Numbered from the stretch's first letter, positions 1 through 9,646 are shown. The stretch: DNA of 64,000 nt from CAVONV01 sp963697355 (GCA_963697355.1 CAVONV010000003.1:134002-198001), one strand, 5' to 3'. Notes: a model not told the origin generated them from the sequence alone. Translations and numbers: made by a program.

Positions 1-984
1 CCGGCTCTTCTCGGAAGCCTCGTCGGCTTGGTCATCGTCGTATCGGCCGCCCGCAAGGGCATCCTCATGCCGAAGGAGGACGAGATTTGGGATTTCGACC
101 GGAAGGAGAACTGGGATCCGGAATGGACGGGTAACATCACGATTCAGGACGGAAACCAAGGCGGCAGTCCGATCAGCATGCTCAGAGCCTGGACACCCTA
201 CATTCTGGTGGGGCTACTTCTCGTCATTACTCGGCTCCGGTTTCTGCCGTTGATGAAACTTCTGCAGAGCTGGACGATCCGTATCCCAGAGATATTCGGA
301 ACCGATATTTCGGTGAGCGCCCAGCCACTGTTCCTTCCCGGTACCGTGTTCATCGCCGTTTCACTCATGACGTACTTCATTCACCGCATGGATGGGCGGT
401 CCTACCGACGAGCTTGGTTCCACTCCCTGCGCACGTCGGGACTCGCTTCCATTGCACTCGTATTCACGGTTCCCATGGTCCAAGTCTTCATCAACAGCGG
501 CGGGGGTGACGCCGGCTACGACCGGATGCCCATAGCGCTGGCCGACGGCGTTGCGGCACTCGCCGGTGGAGCATGGCCTTTGTTCTCGACCTTCATCGGC
601 GGACTCGGCTCTTTTGTGGCCGGCAGCAACACCGTCAGCAACATGATGTTCTCCCTATTTCAATTCGGTGTCGGCGAGCGGATTGGCGTCGATCCGAGCT
701 GGGTCGTGGCACTGCAAGTCGTCGGCGGCTCCGCCGGAAACATGATCTGTGTTCACAACGTGGTGGCGGCTTCGGCCGTTGTCGGTCTCATCGGTAAAGA
801 AGGTGCCATCATCCGTCTGACACTGTTGCCTTTCTTTTACTACGCATTGTTACCAGGCTCGTTGGGATACCTCATCGTGTGGTATTCCGAAAAAGGCTTG
901 TTGAATATCGGCACCGTACTGGTGGGTCTCATTGCTCTCGGCGCCGCCCTAGCTATTGCCACTCACAAAAAACACTCATCCTGA
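1..984 (+). CDS. L-lactate permease (LctP/LldP family), 5' truncated
   Basis: The reading frame is already open at base 1, so this is the C-terminal part (about 327 residues) of a permease normally near 500-560 residues. It would import or export lactate or glycolate across the inner membrane with protons. Several long hydrophobic stretches alternate with short loops. The family-typical final third is visible: a segment reading GSAGNMICVHNVVAASAVVG, followed by a GKEG loop and a last pair of membrane helices. The stop is followed 12 bases later by the TTG start of the next gene, with AGGAGG between, so the two may be cotranscribed. The initiation site lies outside the window. Family assignment is firm; substrate is inferred from the family. 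Confidence 0.9.
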   Translation, partial: PALLGSLVGLVIVVSAARKGILMPKEDEIWDFDRKENWDPEWTGNITIQDGNQGGSPISMLRAWTPYILVGLLLVITRLRFLPLMKLLQSWTIRIPEIFGTDISVSAQPLFLPGTVFIAVSLMTYFIHRMDGRSYRRAWFHSLRTSGLASIALVFTVPMVQVFINSGGGDAGYDRMPIALADGVAALAGGAWPLFSTFIGGLGSFVAGSNTVSNMMFSLFQFGVGERIGVDPSWVVALQVVGGSAGNMICVHNVVAASAVVGLIGKEGAIIRLTLLPFFYYALLPGSLGYLIVWYSEKGLLNIGTVLVGLIALGAALAIATHKKHSS

Positions 985-996
985 CAGGAGGACCCC

Positions 997-2373
997 TTGC
1001 GTACCTTAGTTGTCATCTTCATGTTCTCTGCCATGACCTTAGGACAAGAGTCCGCCACTACCGAGCGGACACCGCCACCGCCGGCCACGGATTCACGCAT
1101 TTACAGCATCGTTGATTCCGTTTCAGCAGAGAGAATCGAAATGGATATTCGAAAGCTCGCCGGTTTTGGGACCCGCCACACCATGTCCGACACGGAGTCC
1201 GAGACCCGTGGTATCGGTGCCGCCAGGCGTTGGGTCAGGTCCGAGCTCGAGAAGATCTCGGAAGACTGCGGGGGATGCCTCGAAGTCTTCACGCAGAAGA
1301 CCCTCATCAAAGCGGAAGACAGCCGCCTGACAAGAGACACTTACGTCGTGAACGTCGTTGCGATCTTGAGAGGGACTTCAGAACCCAACCGATACGTCAT
1401 CATGTCGGGCGACATCGACTCGAGGGCCTCCGATGGGCTCAATGACACGATCGACGCGCCCGGGGCCAACGACAACGCCAGCGGCATGGCGGGAACCATC
1501 GAGGCGGCTCGAATCCTCAGCAAGTACCGTTTCCCGGCAAGCATCATTTTCGCGGGTCTCTCCGGGGAAGAACAGGGACTGTTGGGCGGTCGTCACATGG
1601 CCCAGGTCGCCAAGCAAGAAGGCTGGAACATCGAGGGCGTCTTGAATAACGACATGATCAGCAATGTCGAAGGTATCGACGGTGTGATCGAGAACAACAC
1701 GTTTCGTGTCTTCTCCGAGCCTACTCCAGTCACCGAGACCGAAGAAGTGCGAAAAAGACGTCGTTTCACGGGTGGAGAAGTCGACGGTCCATCGCGGCAG
1801 CTCGCTCGCTACGTCGCGCGGATGACGGACCAATACATCACCAACCTCGACGCCATTATGGTCTACCGACTCGACCGGTTCGGCCGCGGCGGACATCACC
1901 GCCCCTTCAACGATGAGGGATTTCCCGGGGTTCGCATCATGGAGACGCACGAGAACTACATCCGACAACATCAAGACATACGAGTCGAAGATGGCATCCA
2001 CTATGGAGACGTGATCGACGGCTGCAACTTCGACTACGCCGCTAAGCTGACAGCCGCCAATGCCGTCACGCTCGCAGGACTGGCTTGGGCGCCCGCACCA
2101 CCGCAAAATGTGCTCATCGGTGGCTCCGTACGTCCGTCGACGACTCTTTCATGGGACCCCGTGGAGTCCTCACATGTCGCCGGATACAAACTCTACTGGC
2201 GAGATACCACGGCCCCACAGTGGACCCACTCCCGCTACGTCGGTAACGTCAACGAGTTCACGCTCGAGAACATCATCATCGACAACTACCTCTTTGGAGT
2301 GGCTTCGGTCGGCAAGGACGGCCACGAGAGTGTCGTGGTTTTTCCTGCCGGGATGATTCCTAGGCGGCGGTGA
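997..2373 (+). CDS. Secreted M28 family zinc peptidase with C-terminal fibronectin-like domain
   Basis: Probable exported aminopeptidase-like metalloprotease of 458 residues. The TTG start at 997 is chosen because AGGAGG sits five bases upstream. A short hydrophobic signal segment is followed by a linker rich in T and P. The M28 core is recognisable from SGDIDSR (first metal-ligand region), GANDNASG (the Asp that bridges two zincs) and SGEEQGLLG (catalytic Glu plus ligand Glu). Another ligand region, NNDMISN, follows. The last 90 residues (from about 370) look like a fibronectin type III module (WDPVESSHVAGYKLYWR). It follows the lactate permease closely and begins a run of exported hydrolases. 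Peptide substrate cannot be read from sequence. Confidence 0.9.
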   Translation: MRTLVVIFMFSAMTLGQESATTERTPPPPATDSRIYSIVDSVSAERIEMDIRKLAGFGTRHTMSDTESETRGIGAARRWVRSELEKISEDCGGCLEVFTQKTLIKAEDSRLTRDTYVVNVVAILRGTSEPNRYVIMSGDIDSRASDGLNDTIDAPGANDNASGMAGTIEAARILSKYRFPASIIFAGLSGEEQGLLGGRHMAQVAKQEGWNIEGVLNNDMISNVEGIDGVIENNTFRVFSEPTPVTETEEVRKRRRFTGGEVDGPSRQLARYVARMTDQYITNLDAIMVYRLDRFGRGGHHRPFNDEGFPGVRIMETHENYIRQHQDIRVEDGIHYGDVIDGCNFDYAAKLTAANAVTLAGLAWAPAPPQNVLIGGSVRPSTTLSWDPVESSHVAGYKLYWRDTTAPQWTHSRYVGNVNEFTLENIIIDNYLFGVASVGKDGHESVVVFPAGMIPRRR

Positions 2374-2398
2374 GAGAATTCAAGAAGAAGCCAGAGGC

Positions 2399-2470
2399 CA
2401 GTGACCAGCATCCGCACGAAGTTAGTCTCCGATGCGGCGGACGTCCCGGCCGTGCGGATGCTGGTCACTG
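2399..2470. repeat. Perfect 20-bp inverted repeat (hairpin) at the end of the cyclophilin gene
   Basis: Arms 2399-2418 and 2451-2470 are exact reverse complements (CAGTGACCAGCATCCGCACG and its complement) around a 32-base loop. The hairpin begins one base after the TAG at 2472-2474, which appears to be the natural stop of the minus-strand cyclophilin. It sits between two convergent genes. It could be a bidirectional terminator or a small mobile palindromic repeat; no clear U-run accompanies it. GAATTCAAGAA-type words flank the gene on both sides (about 2376 and 2929-2958). Confidence 0.8.
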
Positions 2471-2904
2471 ACTATTCCACGCTGATCTTTGACTTTCTCC
2501 ATTTTGTCGCCTTGCTGGATGGCGTTGACCACATCCTGACCTTCAATGACCTTACCGAAGACCGAGTGGTTCCCATCCAGCCACGGGGTAGCCACATGGG
2601 TAATGAAGAACTGTGATCCGTTGGTGTTGGGGCCGGAGTTGGCCATCGAAAGCACCCCTGGACCATCGTGCTTCAAATCGGGGTGAAACTCGTCCTCGAA
2701 GCTATAACCGGGTCCACCCGTACCCGTCCCCTGAGGGCAGCCACCCTGGACCATGAAATCCGCAATGACCCGATGAAAAGCGAGGCCGTCATAAAACCCG
2801 TCACCCGCCAGCTTCTCGAAGTTGGCAACGGTCTTGGGCGTCTTGTCGTCGTGCAACTGAAGCTTGATGGTGCCCCTGTTTGTAGCTATGGTAGCGATCT
2901 TCAT
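2422..2904 (-). CDS. Cyclophilin-type peptidyl-prolyl cis-trans isomerase
   Basis: Catalyses proline isomerisation during protein folding; no signal peptide is seen, so probably cytoplasmic. ATG at 2904 is preferred over the upstream TTG because AAAGGAG lies just before it. The cyclophilin signature is complete: FHRVI with the catalytic Arg, MVQGGCPQGTGTGGPGY, SMANSGPNTNGSQFFI, and LDGNHSVFGKV. Family members usually end shortly after GDKMEKV. Here the frame runs on for 22 more residues through the inverted repeat. Reading one base over after KVK gives ISVE and a TAG at 2472-2474, so a one-base insertion near 2487 probably displaced the stop. The tail should not be trusted. Confidence 0.93.
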   Translation of the reverse strand: MKIATIATNRGTIKLQLHDDKTPKTVANFEKLAGDGFYDGLAFHRVIADFMVQGGCPQGTGTGGPGYSFEDEFHPDLKHDGPGVLSMANSGPNTNGSQFFITHVATPWLDGNHSVFGKVIEGQDVVNAIQQGDKMEKVKDQRGIVSDQHPHGRDVRRIGD

Positions 2905-2965
2905 GCGGTCTCCTTTTAACAAAAGAGAATTCAAGAAATAAAGAATTCAGGAATTCAAGAATGCT

Positions 2966-3391
2966 CTATTTGATGTAGTAGCCTGAGACTCTCCAAATGC
3001 CGTCTTCTTCCTTTGCCGGTGTAACGGTTTCGATGGCCAGTTCCTTGTTTGTGAAGCTCGTCTCGTACTGCAGCACGACATATTGTCCGTCGGGCGCCCC
3101 GGGCAAGCGCCTCATGAATTGCGCGCTCTTCAGTTTTCGCGAGACGAGGTCCCCGAGGGGAGATCGGACGGCGCCGAGTTGTTGACTCAGCTGCTCCTTT
3201 GTCACCACCGATTTCATGAGCTCGGCAGCCTGTTCCCAACCCGTCGCAAAATCACCCGCATCGACGGTCGCAAGCCACTTTTTGGCGGCGTCCTGAGCTT
3301 GTTTTTCTGCTTCGTCTTGGGCGTGTACCATGGCGCCGTAAGTCAACCCTACCAAAACGACAGCAATGACCAGAAGGCTCTTCCGATTCAT
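2966..3391 (-). CDS. DUF4019 domain protein, exported
   Basis: A 141-residue protein with an N-terminal signal peptide (hydrophobic residues 5-20, cleavage likely after MVHAQ). The mature part begins with a helix in which AAKKWLATVDAGDF resembles the start of the DUF4019 family, and ends in a strand region (GQYVVLQYETSF ... WRVSGYYIK) typical of that cystatin/NTF2-like fold. Function of the family is unknown; it is expected in the periplasm or outside the cell. The gene is divergent from the S9 peptidase, with about 90 bases between them that must hold both promoters. Confidence 0.8.
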   Translation of the reverse strand: MNRKSLLVIAVVLVGLTYGAMVHAQDEAEKQAQDAAKKWLATVDAGDFATGWEQAAELMKSVVTKEQLSQQLGAVRSPLGDLVSRKLKSAQFMRRLPGAPDGQYVVLQYETSFTNKELAIETVTPAKEEDGIWRVSGYYIK

Positions 3392-3484
3392 GACGCACTC
3401 CTCTCGTTCGAAATGTTGGTCCTGGAGTCACTTCACAGATGAGATTATACTCTTTCCCGCCCCAAAGGCGTGGAGGTCTTCTTG

Positions 3485-6001
3485 ATGATGTACGCTCGAA
3501 AGTGGTTCCCTGTTCAAATCGTTCTCAGCTTCCTGTTCGCCCTGCCTCTAACGGCGGAGGAAACCATCAACTCCTATCAGCTTCCGCCGGAGGCCGTCCA
3601 GGACATCCTCGGCCGAGACAAGAACTACGCAACCTTGGACGCGCTGAGCCCCGACGGCACCCATTTCTTGGTTCCCTCGGTGACGGAGCTCTCCACCATC
3701 GACAAGATGGCCGAGGAGACCTATCGCCTCGCCATGTTGGAGCTCCGGCCCAAAGTCAATCGGGAGTGGCGCTTGGACACTTTTGGGATTTACGCCCTTC
3801 GTGTCTTCTCTCTCGGAGAACGGGTTTTTAGAGACATCGAGCTTCCCGAAGGCGCGCTGGTGAGCGACATGATGTGGTCGCCCGACGGTAGCAAAATGGC
3901 TTTCCTCGCCCATCTTCCCCAAGGCTCCGAGGTTTGGACGGCCGATATCCGGACCGGGAAATCCCAGTCGCTGAGCGATTCTCACGTCATGGCCACTATT
4001 GCAGCCCGGCCCGGTTCCGGGCAGTCCTCCACCGCGGCCTCGCGCCTCCTTCAATGGACGCCGCAAGGAACGCTGCTCACATTGCTCGTCCCTTTGGACC
4101 GCGGTCAGGAACCCCAACCTTCCGTACCCTCCGGTCCCATCATTCGTCGGACCAGGAAAAAGCCGGCACCCACCCGCACGCAGCCCTTTCTCTTGCGAGA
4201 CGAACATGACCAGGATCTTTTTCGCTACTACACCACCGCTCAACTTGCCGAGCTGGCCCCGGGTAAATCACCCCGTCTCATCGGTGCTCCTGCCATTTAT
4301 TTGGAGTTTTCCCTTTCTCCGGACGGCCGTTACATTCTCGCCGAGAAGATCGATGACCCATCCTCCTACATCGTTGGATTCTCCAACTTTCCCCAGCGTC
4401 TCGATGTGATGGACCTCGACGGCAACATTGTCTCTGCCGTCCGCGAGATACCTCTACAAGAAGACCAAACGAAACGCTCCTCTGAGATACTCCGGGATTT
4501 TCCGCGCGAAGTCACATGGCTCGCGGAAGGAAGTACGTTGGGTTTCTTGTGGCGAGAAGAAAAGCAAGAAGACGATGAGGACAAAGAAGACCTTCCTCGA
4601 ATCGACCGGATCGCGACGCTCGCATCGCCTTTCGATGTGTCAGACGCCCAAATAAGGGTCGACAGCAAGGATGGAGATCATACGTTCGGTGATCTGACGT
4701 TCTCGAGAAAAGGCAATCTGGCGTTCGTAACCGTTGCCAATAGCGACACCAAAAAGGAGAGCATCGTCGCTTACGATTTGAGCGTTGACGAGGCGGACGA
4801 ACATGTGTTGGCCAAAGACATCGATACCGAAGACCTCGTCCACCTCCCCGGTGAGATCTGGACCAAGGCCACGAGCAATGGGGTCTCTTTCGCACTCCTT
4901 TCAGACGACGGAAAGCATGTCTATCTCCGAGGCGAGGGCTACAAAGACGACTTCAAGCCCCAACCGTTCATCGACCGCGTCACCATCGCGAACGGCGAAA
5001 AAGCGCGTGTCTTCGAAGGCTCAAAAGAGATGTTCGAGCAACCACTCGTGGCGCTCGACCCCGACTTGAAGCAAATGGTCGTCCAGAGGGAATCCAAAAC
5101 GGTATTCCCCGACAGCTATCTTTGGAAGCCCGAAGGTGGGATGGAAAACCTCACGAGGAACCAAGATCCCTTCCCCGATTTGACCGCGGCCCAACGAATC
5201 GATTTCACCTTCACTCGGCGGGACGGCGTGGAGATCGAAGCCCGAATATCTCTGCCGACAAACTACCAGAAAGGCCAACGCGTACCCGCTATGTTTTGGA
5301 CCTATCCTAGTGAGTACTCCTCCGTCGAGGACTACAAAAGGGACGCTCTTAGAGATAGAAACCGCAACGCCTTCAACCAGCTCAGATACCTGCGTTGGTC
5401 GGATATCTGGCTCTCCCAAGGCTACGCCTTGGTGGCACCCGATGTCCCCATCATCGCGAAAGGTGACACATACAACGACAACTACATCCAGCATATGGTG
5501 GACACGCTATACGCTGCCATCCGCAAAGTCGACGAGATGGGCCTCGTCGATATTGACCGCATCGGTCATGGAGGCCACAGCTACGGAGCTTTCGCGACAG
5601 CCAACCTACTTGCCAACACGCCCTTCTTCAAAGCGGGAATTGCAGGAAACGGCGCTTACAACCGAACCCTTACCCCTATGGGATTTCAAAGCGAGCGTCG
5701 GTTCATTTGGAATGTGACGGGGCTCTATCTCGAGATGTCGCCTTTCTTCAAGGCGGACCACATCGACACGCCGCTTCTCATGTATCATGGTGCCGACGAC
5801 AACAATACCGGCACCTACCCCATACAATCCGAGCGCTTGATGCAGGCCTTGACGGGTCTCGGCAAAACGGCCGTCTTGTACTTGTATCCTTTCGAGTCCC
5901 ACTCACCTCGTGCCAAAGAGACCTATCTGGACCTCTGGGCAAGATGGCTGGAGTGGTTCGACACCTATGTGAAAAAACCCGAGAAACCGGAAACCAACTA
6001 A
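3485..6001 (+). CDS. Secreted S9 family serine peptidase, glutamyl endopeptidase-like (S9D type)
   Basis: An 838-residue prolyl-oligopeptidase-fold enzyme. ATG 3485 is chosen because GGAGG ends at 3476; an upstream GTG at 3470 lacks such a site. A signal peptide ends near LTAEE. Residues about 40-530 contain propeller-like repeats (DGSKMAF, SPDGRYI, DDGKHVY). The C-terminal hydrolase has GGHSYGAF (nucleophile Ser), GADDNNTGTYP (catalytic Asp region) and FESHSPRA (catalytic His). The words SGAYNRTLTP-like (here NGAYNRTLTP) and EMSPFFKAD match the chloroplast glutamyl endopeptidase/S9D branch rather than dipeptidyl peptidases. It may cleave after Glu, by family analogy only. The M14 gene follows after 27 bases, so an operon is likely. 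Confidence 0.88.
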   Translation: MMYARKWFPVQIVLSFLFALPLTAEETINSYQLPPEAVQDILGRDKNYATLDALSPDGTHFLVPSVTELSTIDKMAEETYRLAMLELRPKVNREWRLDTFGIYALRVFSLGERVFRDIELPEGALVSDMMWSPDGSKMAFLAHLPQGSEVWTADIRTGKSQSLSDSHVMATIAARPGSGQSSTAASRLLQWTPQGTLLTLLVPLDRGQEPQPSVPSGPIIRRTRKKPAPTRTQPFLLRDEHDQDLFRYYTTAQLAELAPGKSPRLIGAPAIYLEFSLSPDGRYILAEKIDDPSSYIVGFSNFPQRLDVMDLDGNIVSAVREIPLQEDQTKRSSEILRDFPREVTWLAEGSTLGFLWREEKQEDDEDKEDLPRIDRIATLASPFDVSDAQIRVDSKDGDHTFGDLTFSRKGNLAFVTVANSDTKKESIVAYDLSVDEADEHVLAKDIDTEDLVHLPGEIWTKATSNGVSFALLSDDGKHVYLRGEGYKDDFKPQPFIDRVTIANGEKARVFEGSKEMFEQPLVALDPDLKQMVVQRESKTVFPDSYLWKPEGGMENLTRNQDPFPDLTAAQRIDFTFTRRDGVEIEARISLPTNYQKGQRVPAMFWTYPSEYSSVEDYKRDALRDRNRNAFNQLRYLRWSDIWLSQGYALVAPDVPIIAKGDTYNDNYIQHMVDTLYAAIRKVDEMGLVDIDRIGHGGHSYGAFATANLLANTPFFKAGIAGNGAYNRTLTPMGFQSERRFIWNVTGLYLEMSPFFKADHIDTPLLMYHGADDNNTGTYPIQSERLMQALTGLGKTAVLYLYPFESHSPRAKETYLDLWARWLEWFDTYVKKPEKPETN

Positions 6002-6028
6002 AGCACCCGTTGTTCAAGAGGAGGTAGG

Positions 6029-8695
6029 ATGTTACGCCACAGATTCGTAGTAGCTCTTGTTGTACTCTTGGGAGTCGCCGCCACGGCGAGCACTCAGGAG
6101 GCCTTCGAGTTCTGGCCTGGAACACAATACGACCCTGCGATTCCCACTCTGGAGTCGATGTTCGAGAATGGTGCGGGAGATCGAATCTACACCCATCACG
6201 AGATCATGGCTTACCTCGCTCACCTGGAGGAGGCTCAACCTCGCCGCATCAAGGTCTTCGAGTACGCGAGGAGTTGGGAGGGTCGGAAACTCGTCTACGC
6301 CGTACTGGGCTCCGAAGAGAACATGGCTCGGCTGGACGAGATCAAGGCGGGCATGCAAAAACTGGCCGACCCGAGGACAACGAACGACGAAGAAGCTCGA
6401 GGCCTCATCGATTCGCTCCCCGCGATCACATGGCTTGCTTACGGCGTCCACGGTAACGAAATCTCTTCACCCAACGCCGCGCTTCAAGCAGCCTATCATT
6501 TCTTGGCCGCCCAAAACGACGAGATGGTCGAGAAAATATTCGCCCATACGCTCATCGTCATCGATCCGACACAGAATCCCGACGGACGAGATCGGTTCGC
6601 CCATCACTTCAAAGTGTCCTATGGTTTCGAGCCTGACGGGCATCGCTACGCCGCCGAGCGCAACGAGCCTTGGCCGGGTGGTCGTACCAACCACTACTAT
6701 TTCGATCTCAACCGCGATTGGTTTGCGCTGACGCAGCCGGAGACCCGCGGGCGCGTCAAGACACTCCAGGAGTGGTTCCCTGTCGTCGTGGTCGACCTAC
6801 ATGAAATGGGCGGTGACTCGACCTACTACTTCGCTCCGGGCGCGGAGCCATGGAATCCCCACATCACAAAAGAGCTCGAAGAAACCAGTGTGCTCTACGG
6901 GAAGAACAACGCCAAATGGTTCGACCGGTTCGGATTCGATTTTTTCACCCGCGAAGTGTTCGACGAGTTCTACCCGGGATACGGGGCAAGTTGGCCTTGG
7001 TTCCATGGCATGGTCGGGATGACGTACGAACAGGCTTCAACACGCGGTTTGCTCTACCACCGCCGTGACGGAACGGACCTTCGTTTTCGGGACGCCGTGC
7101 ACCATCATTTCGTGGCCTCGTTGTCCACCGCAGAAGTCACAGCATCAAGCCGTGAAGAGCTTTTGAGTAATTTCTACAACTTCCGAAAGAGCGCTATTGA
7201 AGAAGGACGGACCGAGGCGGTTCGCGAGTTCATATTGCCCAACGAGGGAGACCGGTCAGCGCTGACCAAACTCGTCGGCAACCTGGTCGCGCAAGGGATC
7301 GAAGTTCGGCGAGCCAATGCCTCGTTTACGGCCTGTGGTCAGAGCTACCCAGAAGGCAGCTACGCCATCTCTCTCGCCCAACCGGCAAAGCGTCTCATCC
7401 GGACGCTTCTCGACGCCGATACACCCATGGATGACGAATTCGTTCGCGAGCAGGAGCGACGTCGGGGGAAAAAGATCCAACCCCAGATCTACGACGTTAC
7501 CGGTTGGTCCTATCCGGCCTTGTACAACCTGGCGTGCGTTCCTTGCGGCCAAGCGGTCACCGGTGATTTTGTGGCAGCCGACCAAACGACCATCTCTCCC
7601 GGATCCATTGAAGGCGGCAACGCCGATGTGGCCTATCTAGTGCCGTGGGGAACCACCGCCGCGGGTCGATTCCTGGCCGTGGCCCTTCGAAAAGACCTTC
7701 GGGTCCACAGCTCGGACAAGGCGTTTACCCAGAACGGACGGACCTTCCCCCGTGGAACATTGATTCTCAAGGTCGACGATAACCCCGAGGGTCTCCGCAC
7801 GATCGTTGAGGGCATCGCTCAGTCGAGCGGAGCCGGGGTCATCGCCACCAACACGAGCTGGGTCGACGAGGGTCCCAACTTTGGAAGCAATAACGTGTTG
7901 CACGTCCGGCGTCCTCGCATCGCGCTCGCCTGGGATATGCCGACGTCGGGCAGCTCCGCTGGTTCCACCCGCTTCGTCCTCGAGCGCCAAATCGGGTACC
8001 CCGTGACGCCGGTCCGCTGCTTTCAGTTGGCTGACGCGGATTTGAGCTCTTTCGACGTCATCATATTGCCTGAAGGATCTTACGGCTCCGTCTTCAACGA
8101 AGGCACCGCGAAACGTCTCAAGGATTGGGTTCGAGCTGGAGGTACGCTCATCGGCGTGGGCCGCGCGCTCGACTACCTGACGGGCGAAAAAGTGGGACTC
8201 CTCGCCACCACACGGGAAAACAAAGCCGTGGAAGGCGAAGGGGACAAGCCGAAGAAAGAAGACGCCAAGGACGGCAAGATCCTGACCACTGAGGAGGAGT
8301 ATCTATCGGCGATCCAGCCCAAGCCGGACCAACCCGACGAGGTCGCCGGCGTCCTCGTCAAAGCTCAACTGGATCCCGATCACTGGATGACGGCAGGGCT
8401 CGATGGAACCGTCAATGCTCTAGCTCGAGGCGGCAGTATCTTTGCGCCGCTGACCCTGGACAAGGGCGTCAATGCCGCCATCTTCGCGGGACCGGACGAA
8501 CTTCTCGCAAGCGGGTACCTCTGGGAAGAAAGCCGCAAGCAGCTCGCCTACAAGCCGTTGGTCATGGTCCAGGACCAAGGCCGAGGTTTGGTCATTGGTT
8601 TTACGGCCGATCCGAGCTTTCGCGCCTATATGGACAGCATGAACGTCCTTTTCTTGAATGCGGTCTTTCGCGGCCCGGCCCGAGCGAGGCCTTAG
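6029..8695 (+). CDS. Secreted M14 family zinc carboxypeptidase-like protein
   Basis: An 888-residue exported protein with a strong ribosome site (GAGGAGG) before ATG 6029 and a signal peptide ending near ASTQE. The M14 domain (about residues 50-370) shows GVHGNEISS (zinc His and Glu), IDPTQNPDGRDRF (substrate-Arg region), FDLNRDW and VDLHEMGGDSTYYF (third zinc ligand His). The remaining 500 residues contain a segment reading FDVIILPEGSYG and AGGTLIGVG, which resembles a glutamine-amidotransferase-like/ThuA-like fold often seen behind such M14 domains. It follows the S9D gene closely and a hairpin lies after it. Likely degrades peptides outside the cytoplasm. Confidence 0.88.
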   Translation: MLRHRFVVALVVLLGVAATASTQEAFEFWPGTQYDPAIPTLESMFENGAGDRIYTHHEIMAYLAHLEEAQPRRIKVFEYARSWEGRKLVYAVLGSEENMARLDEIKAGMQKLADPRTTNDEEARGLIDSLPAITWLAYGVHGNEISSPNAALQAAYHFLAAQNDEMVEKIFAHTLIVIDPTQNPDGRDRFAHHFKVSYGFEPDGHRYAAERNEPWPGGRTNHYYFDLNRDWFALTQPETRGRVKTLQEWFPVVVVDLHEMGGDSTYYFAPGAEPWNPHITKELEETSVLYGKNNAKWFDRFGFDFFTREVFDEFYPGYGASWPWFHGMVGMTYEQASTRGLLYHRRDGTDLRFRDAVHHHFVASLSTAEVTASSREELLSNFYNFRKSAIEEGRTEAVREFILPNEGDRSALTKLVGNLVAQGIEVRRANASFTACGQSYPEGSYAISLAQPAKRLIRTLLDADTPMDDEFVREQERRRGKKIQPQIYDVTGWSYPALYNLACVPCGQAVTGDFVAADQTTISPGSIEGGNADVAYLVPWGTTAAGRFLAVALRKDLRVHSSDKAFTQNGRTFPRGTLILKVDDNPEGLRTIVEGIAQSSGAGVIATNTSWVDEGPNFGSNNVLHVRRPRIALAWDMPTSGSSAGSTRFVLERQIGYPVTPVRCFQLADADLSSFDVIILPEGSYGSVFNEGTAKRLKDWVRAGGTLIGVGRALDYLTGEKVGLLATTRENKAVEGEGDKPKKEDAKDGKILTTEEEYLSAIQPKPDQPDEVAGVLVKAQLDPDHWMTAGLDGTVNALARGGSIFAPLTLDKGVNAAIFAGPDELLASGYLWEESRKQLAYKPLVMVQDQGRGLVIGFTADPSFRAYMDSMNVLFLNAVFRGPARARP

Positions 8696-8718
8696 CCCTA
8701 ATCCAAGTCCAACATCAA

Positions 8719-8745
8719 GGGGGAGGGACCGTTCGTCCCTTCCCC
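8719..8745 (+). terminator. Hairpin after the M14 gene, possible terminator
   Basis: Arms 8719-8729 and 8735-8745 pair over 11 bases with one mismatch (GGGGGAGGGAC against GTCCCTTCCCC) around a five-base loop. Only a short CTTT follows, so intrinsic termination would be weak. A TATACT box at 8755-8760 follows just before the next gene. Confidence 0.5.
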
Positions 8746-8766
8746 GCTTTCGTATATACTCGAGAC

Positions 8767-9642
8767 GTGCGAACAAAGCCCTTGGCTCTATTCCTCTGGC
8801 TCGTGGCGGCGAGCGTTTCGGCGGAAATATTCCCTTGCAAGCAGGGAGTGTCCGTAGAGCTCGAGACCTCTCAACCTACCCAAGGTCAACTCTTCGTTGT
8901 CACCGTGTCGAGCGAAGGTCCGCTGTCAAAGGTCACGGCCGGGTGGGGTGGTCACCACCTGCATTTTTGGAGCGACAACGAGACAACGTTCAAAGCTCTG
9001 CTGGGCGTCGATCTCAGACGTAAACCCGCACCCAACCTCCTCTCGGTCTCTGTCGTAGGGACCGACGGGAAACGTGTGTCCTGCGGTATACCCTTCTCGA
9101 TCCACAAGGGAGAGTTCATCGTCGAAAAATTGAACGTCGACCGCAAGTACGTCGCGCTCAGTGAAAAAGACCTCGCGCGGGCAAAGCGAGAGAGTGCTTT
9201 CCTGAACGAGATCTTCGCCACGATCACACCGGAGCCTCTTTGGACGGGACCCTTTCAGAGTCCCGTACCCGGTTTCCAAGGATCGGGCAATTTCGGAAAA
9301 AGACGCGTGTTCAACAATGAGCCCCGCTCCCCGCACAGTGGGGAGGATTTCCCAGCTCCCGCCGGCACACCCATCAGGGCACCTCAAAGAGGTCGTGTCG
9401 TCGTCGCCGAAGAGCACTTCTTTTCCGGCAACGTGGTCGTTCTCGACCATGGCACCGGCCTCTTCACCTTCCACGGCCACATGCGATCGTTTGCCGTCAA
9501 AGTCGGAGACTTGGTGGAAGTGGGCGACAAGCTCGGAGAAGTGGGAGCCACCGGGCGTGTCACGGGCCCGCATCTCCACTGGACGGTTCGCCTCGCAAAG
9601 ACCCGAGTCAACCCCCGCGACTTGCTGGAGATTTCCCGCTAG
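8767..9642 (+). CDS. M23 family metallopeptidase (LytM-like)
   Basis: A 291-residue protein with a short N-terminal signal segment. The C-terminal M23 domain has HSGEDFPAP (first zinc His and Asp), GHMRSF, and HLHWTVR (the HxH motif), all needed for activity. Such enzymes cut peptide cross-links in peptidoglycan or act on extracellular peptides. The N-terminal 130 residues resemble an Ig-like accessory domain (TQGQLFVVTVSSEGPL). Start is GTG. No good Shine-Dalgarno is seen, and a TATACT box lies 6 bases upstream, so the transcript might be nearly leaderless. Confidence 0.9.
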   Translation: MRTKPLALFLWLVAASVSAEIFPCKQGVSVELETSQPTQGQLFVVTVSSEGPLSKVTAGWGGHHLHFWSDNETTFKALLGVDLRRKPAPNLLSVSVVGTDGKRVSCGIPFSIHKGEFIVEKLNVDRKYVALSEKDLARAKRESAFLNEIFATITPEPLWTGPFQSPVPGFQGSGNFGKRRVFNNEPRSPHSGEDFPAPAGTPIRAPQRGRVVVAEEHFFSGNVVVLDHGTGLFTFHGHMRSFAVKVGDLVEVGDKLGEVGATGRVTGPHLHWTVRLAKTRVNPRDLLEISR

Positions 9643-9646
9643 CAAA

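Noticed and set aside
1378..2106. Long minus-strand frame of 242 codons inside the M28 gene
   Set aside because: It is a shadow of the M28 gene, whose zinc-site motifs are intact on the plus strand.
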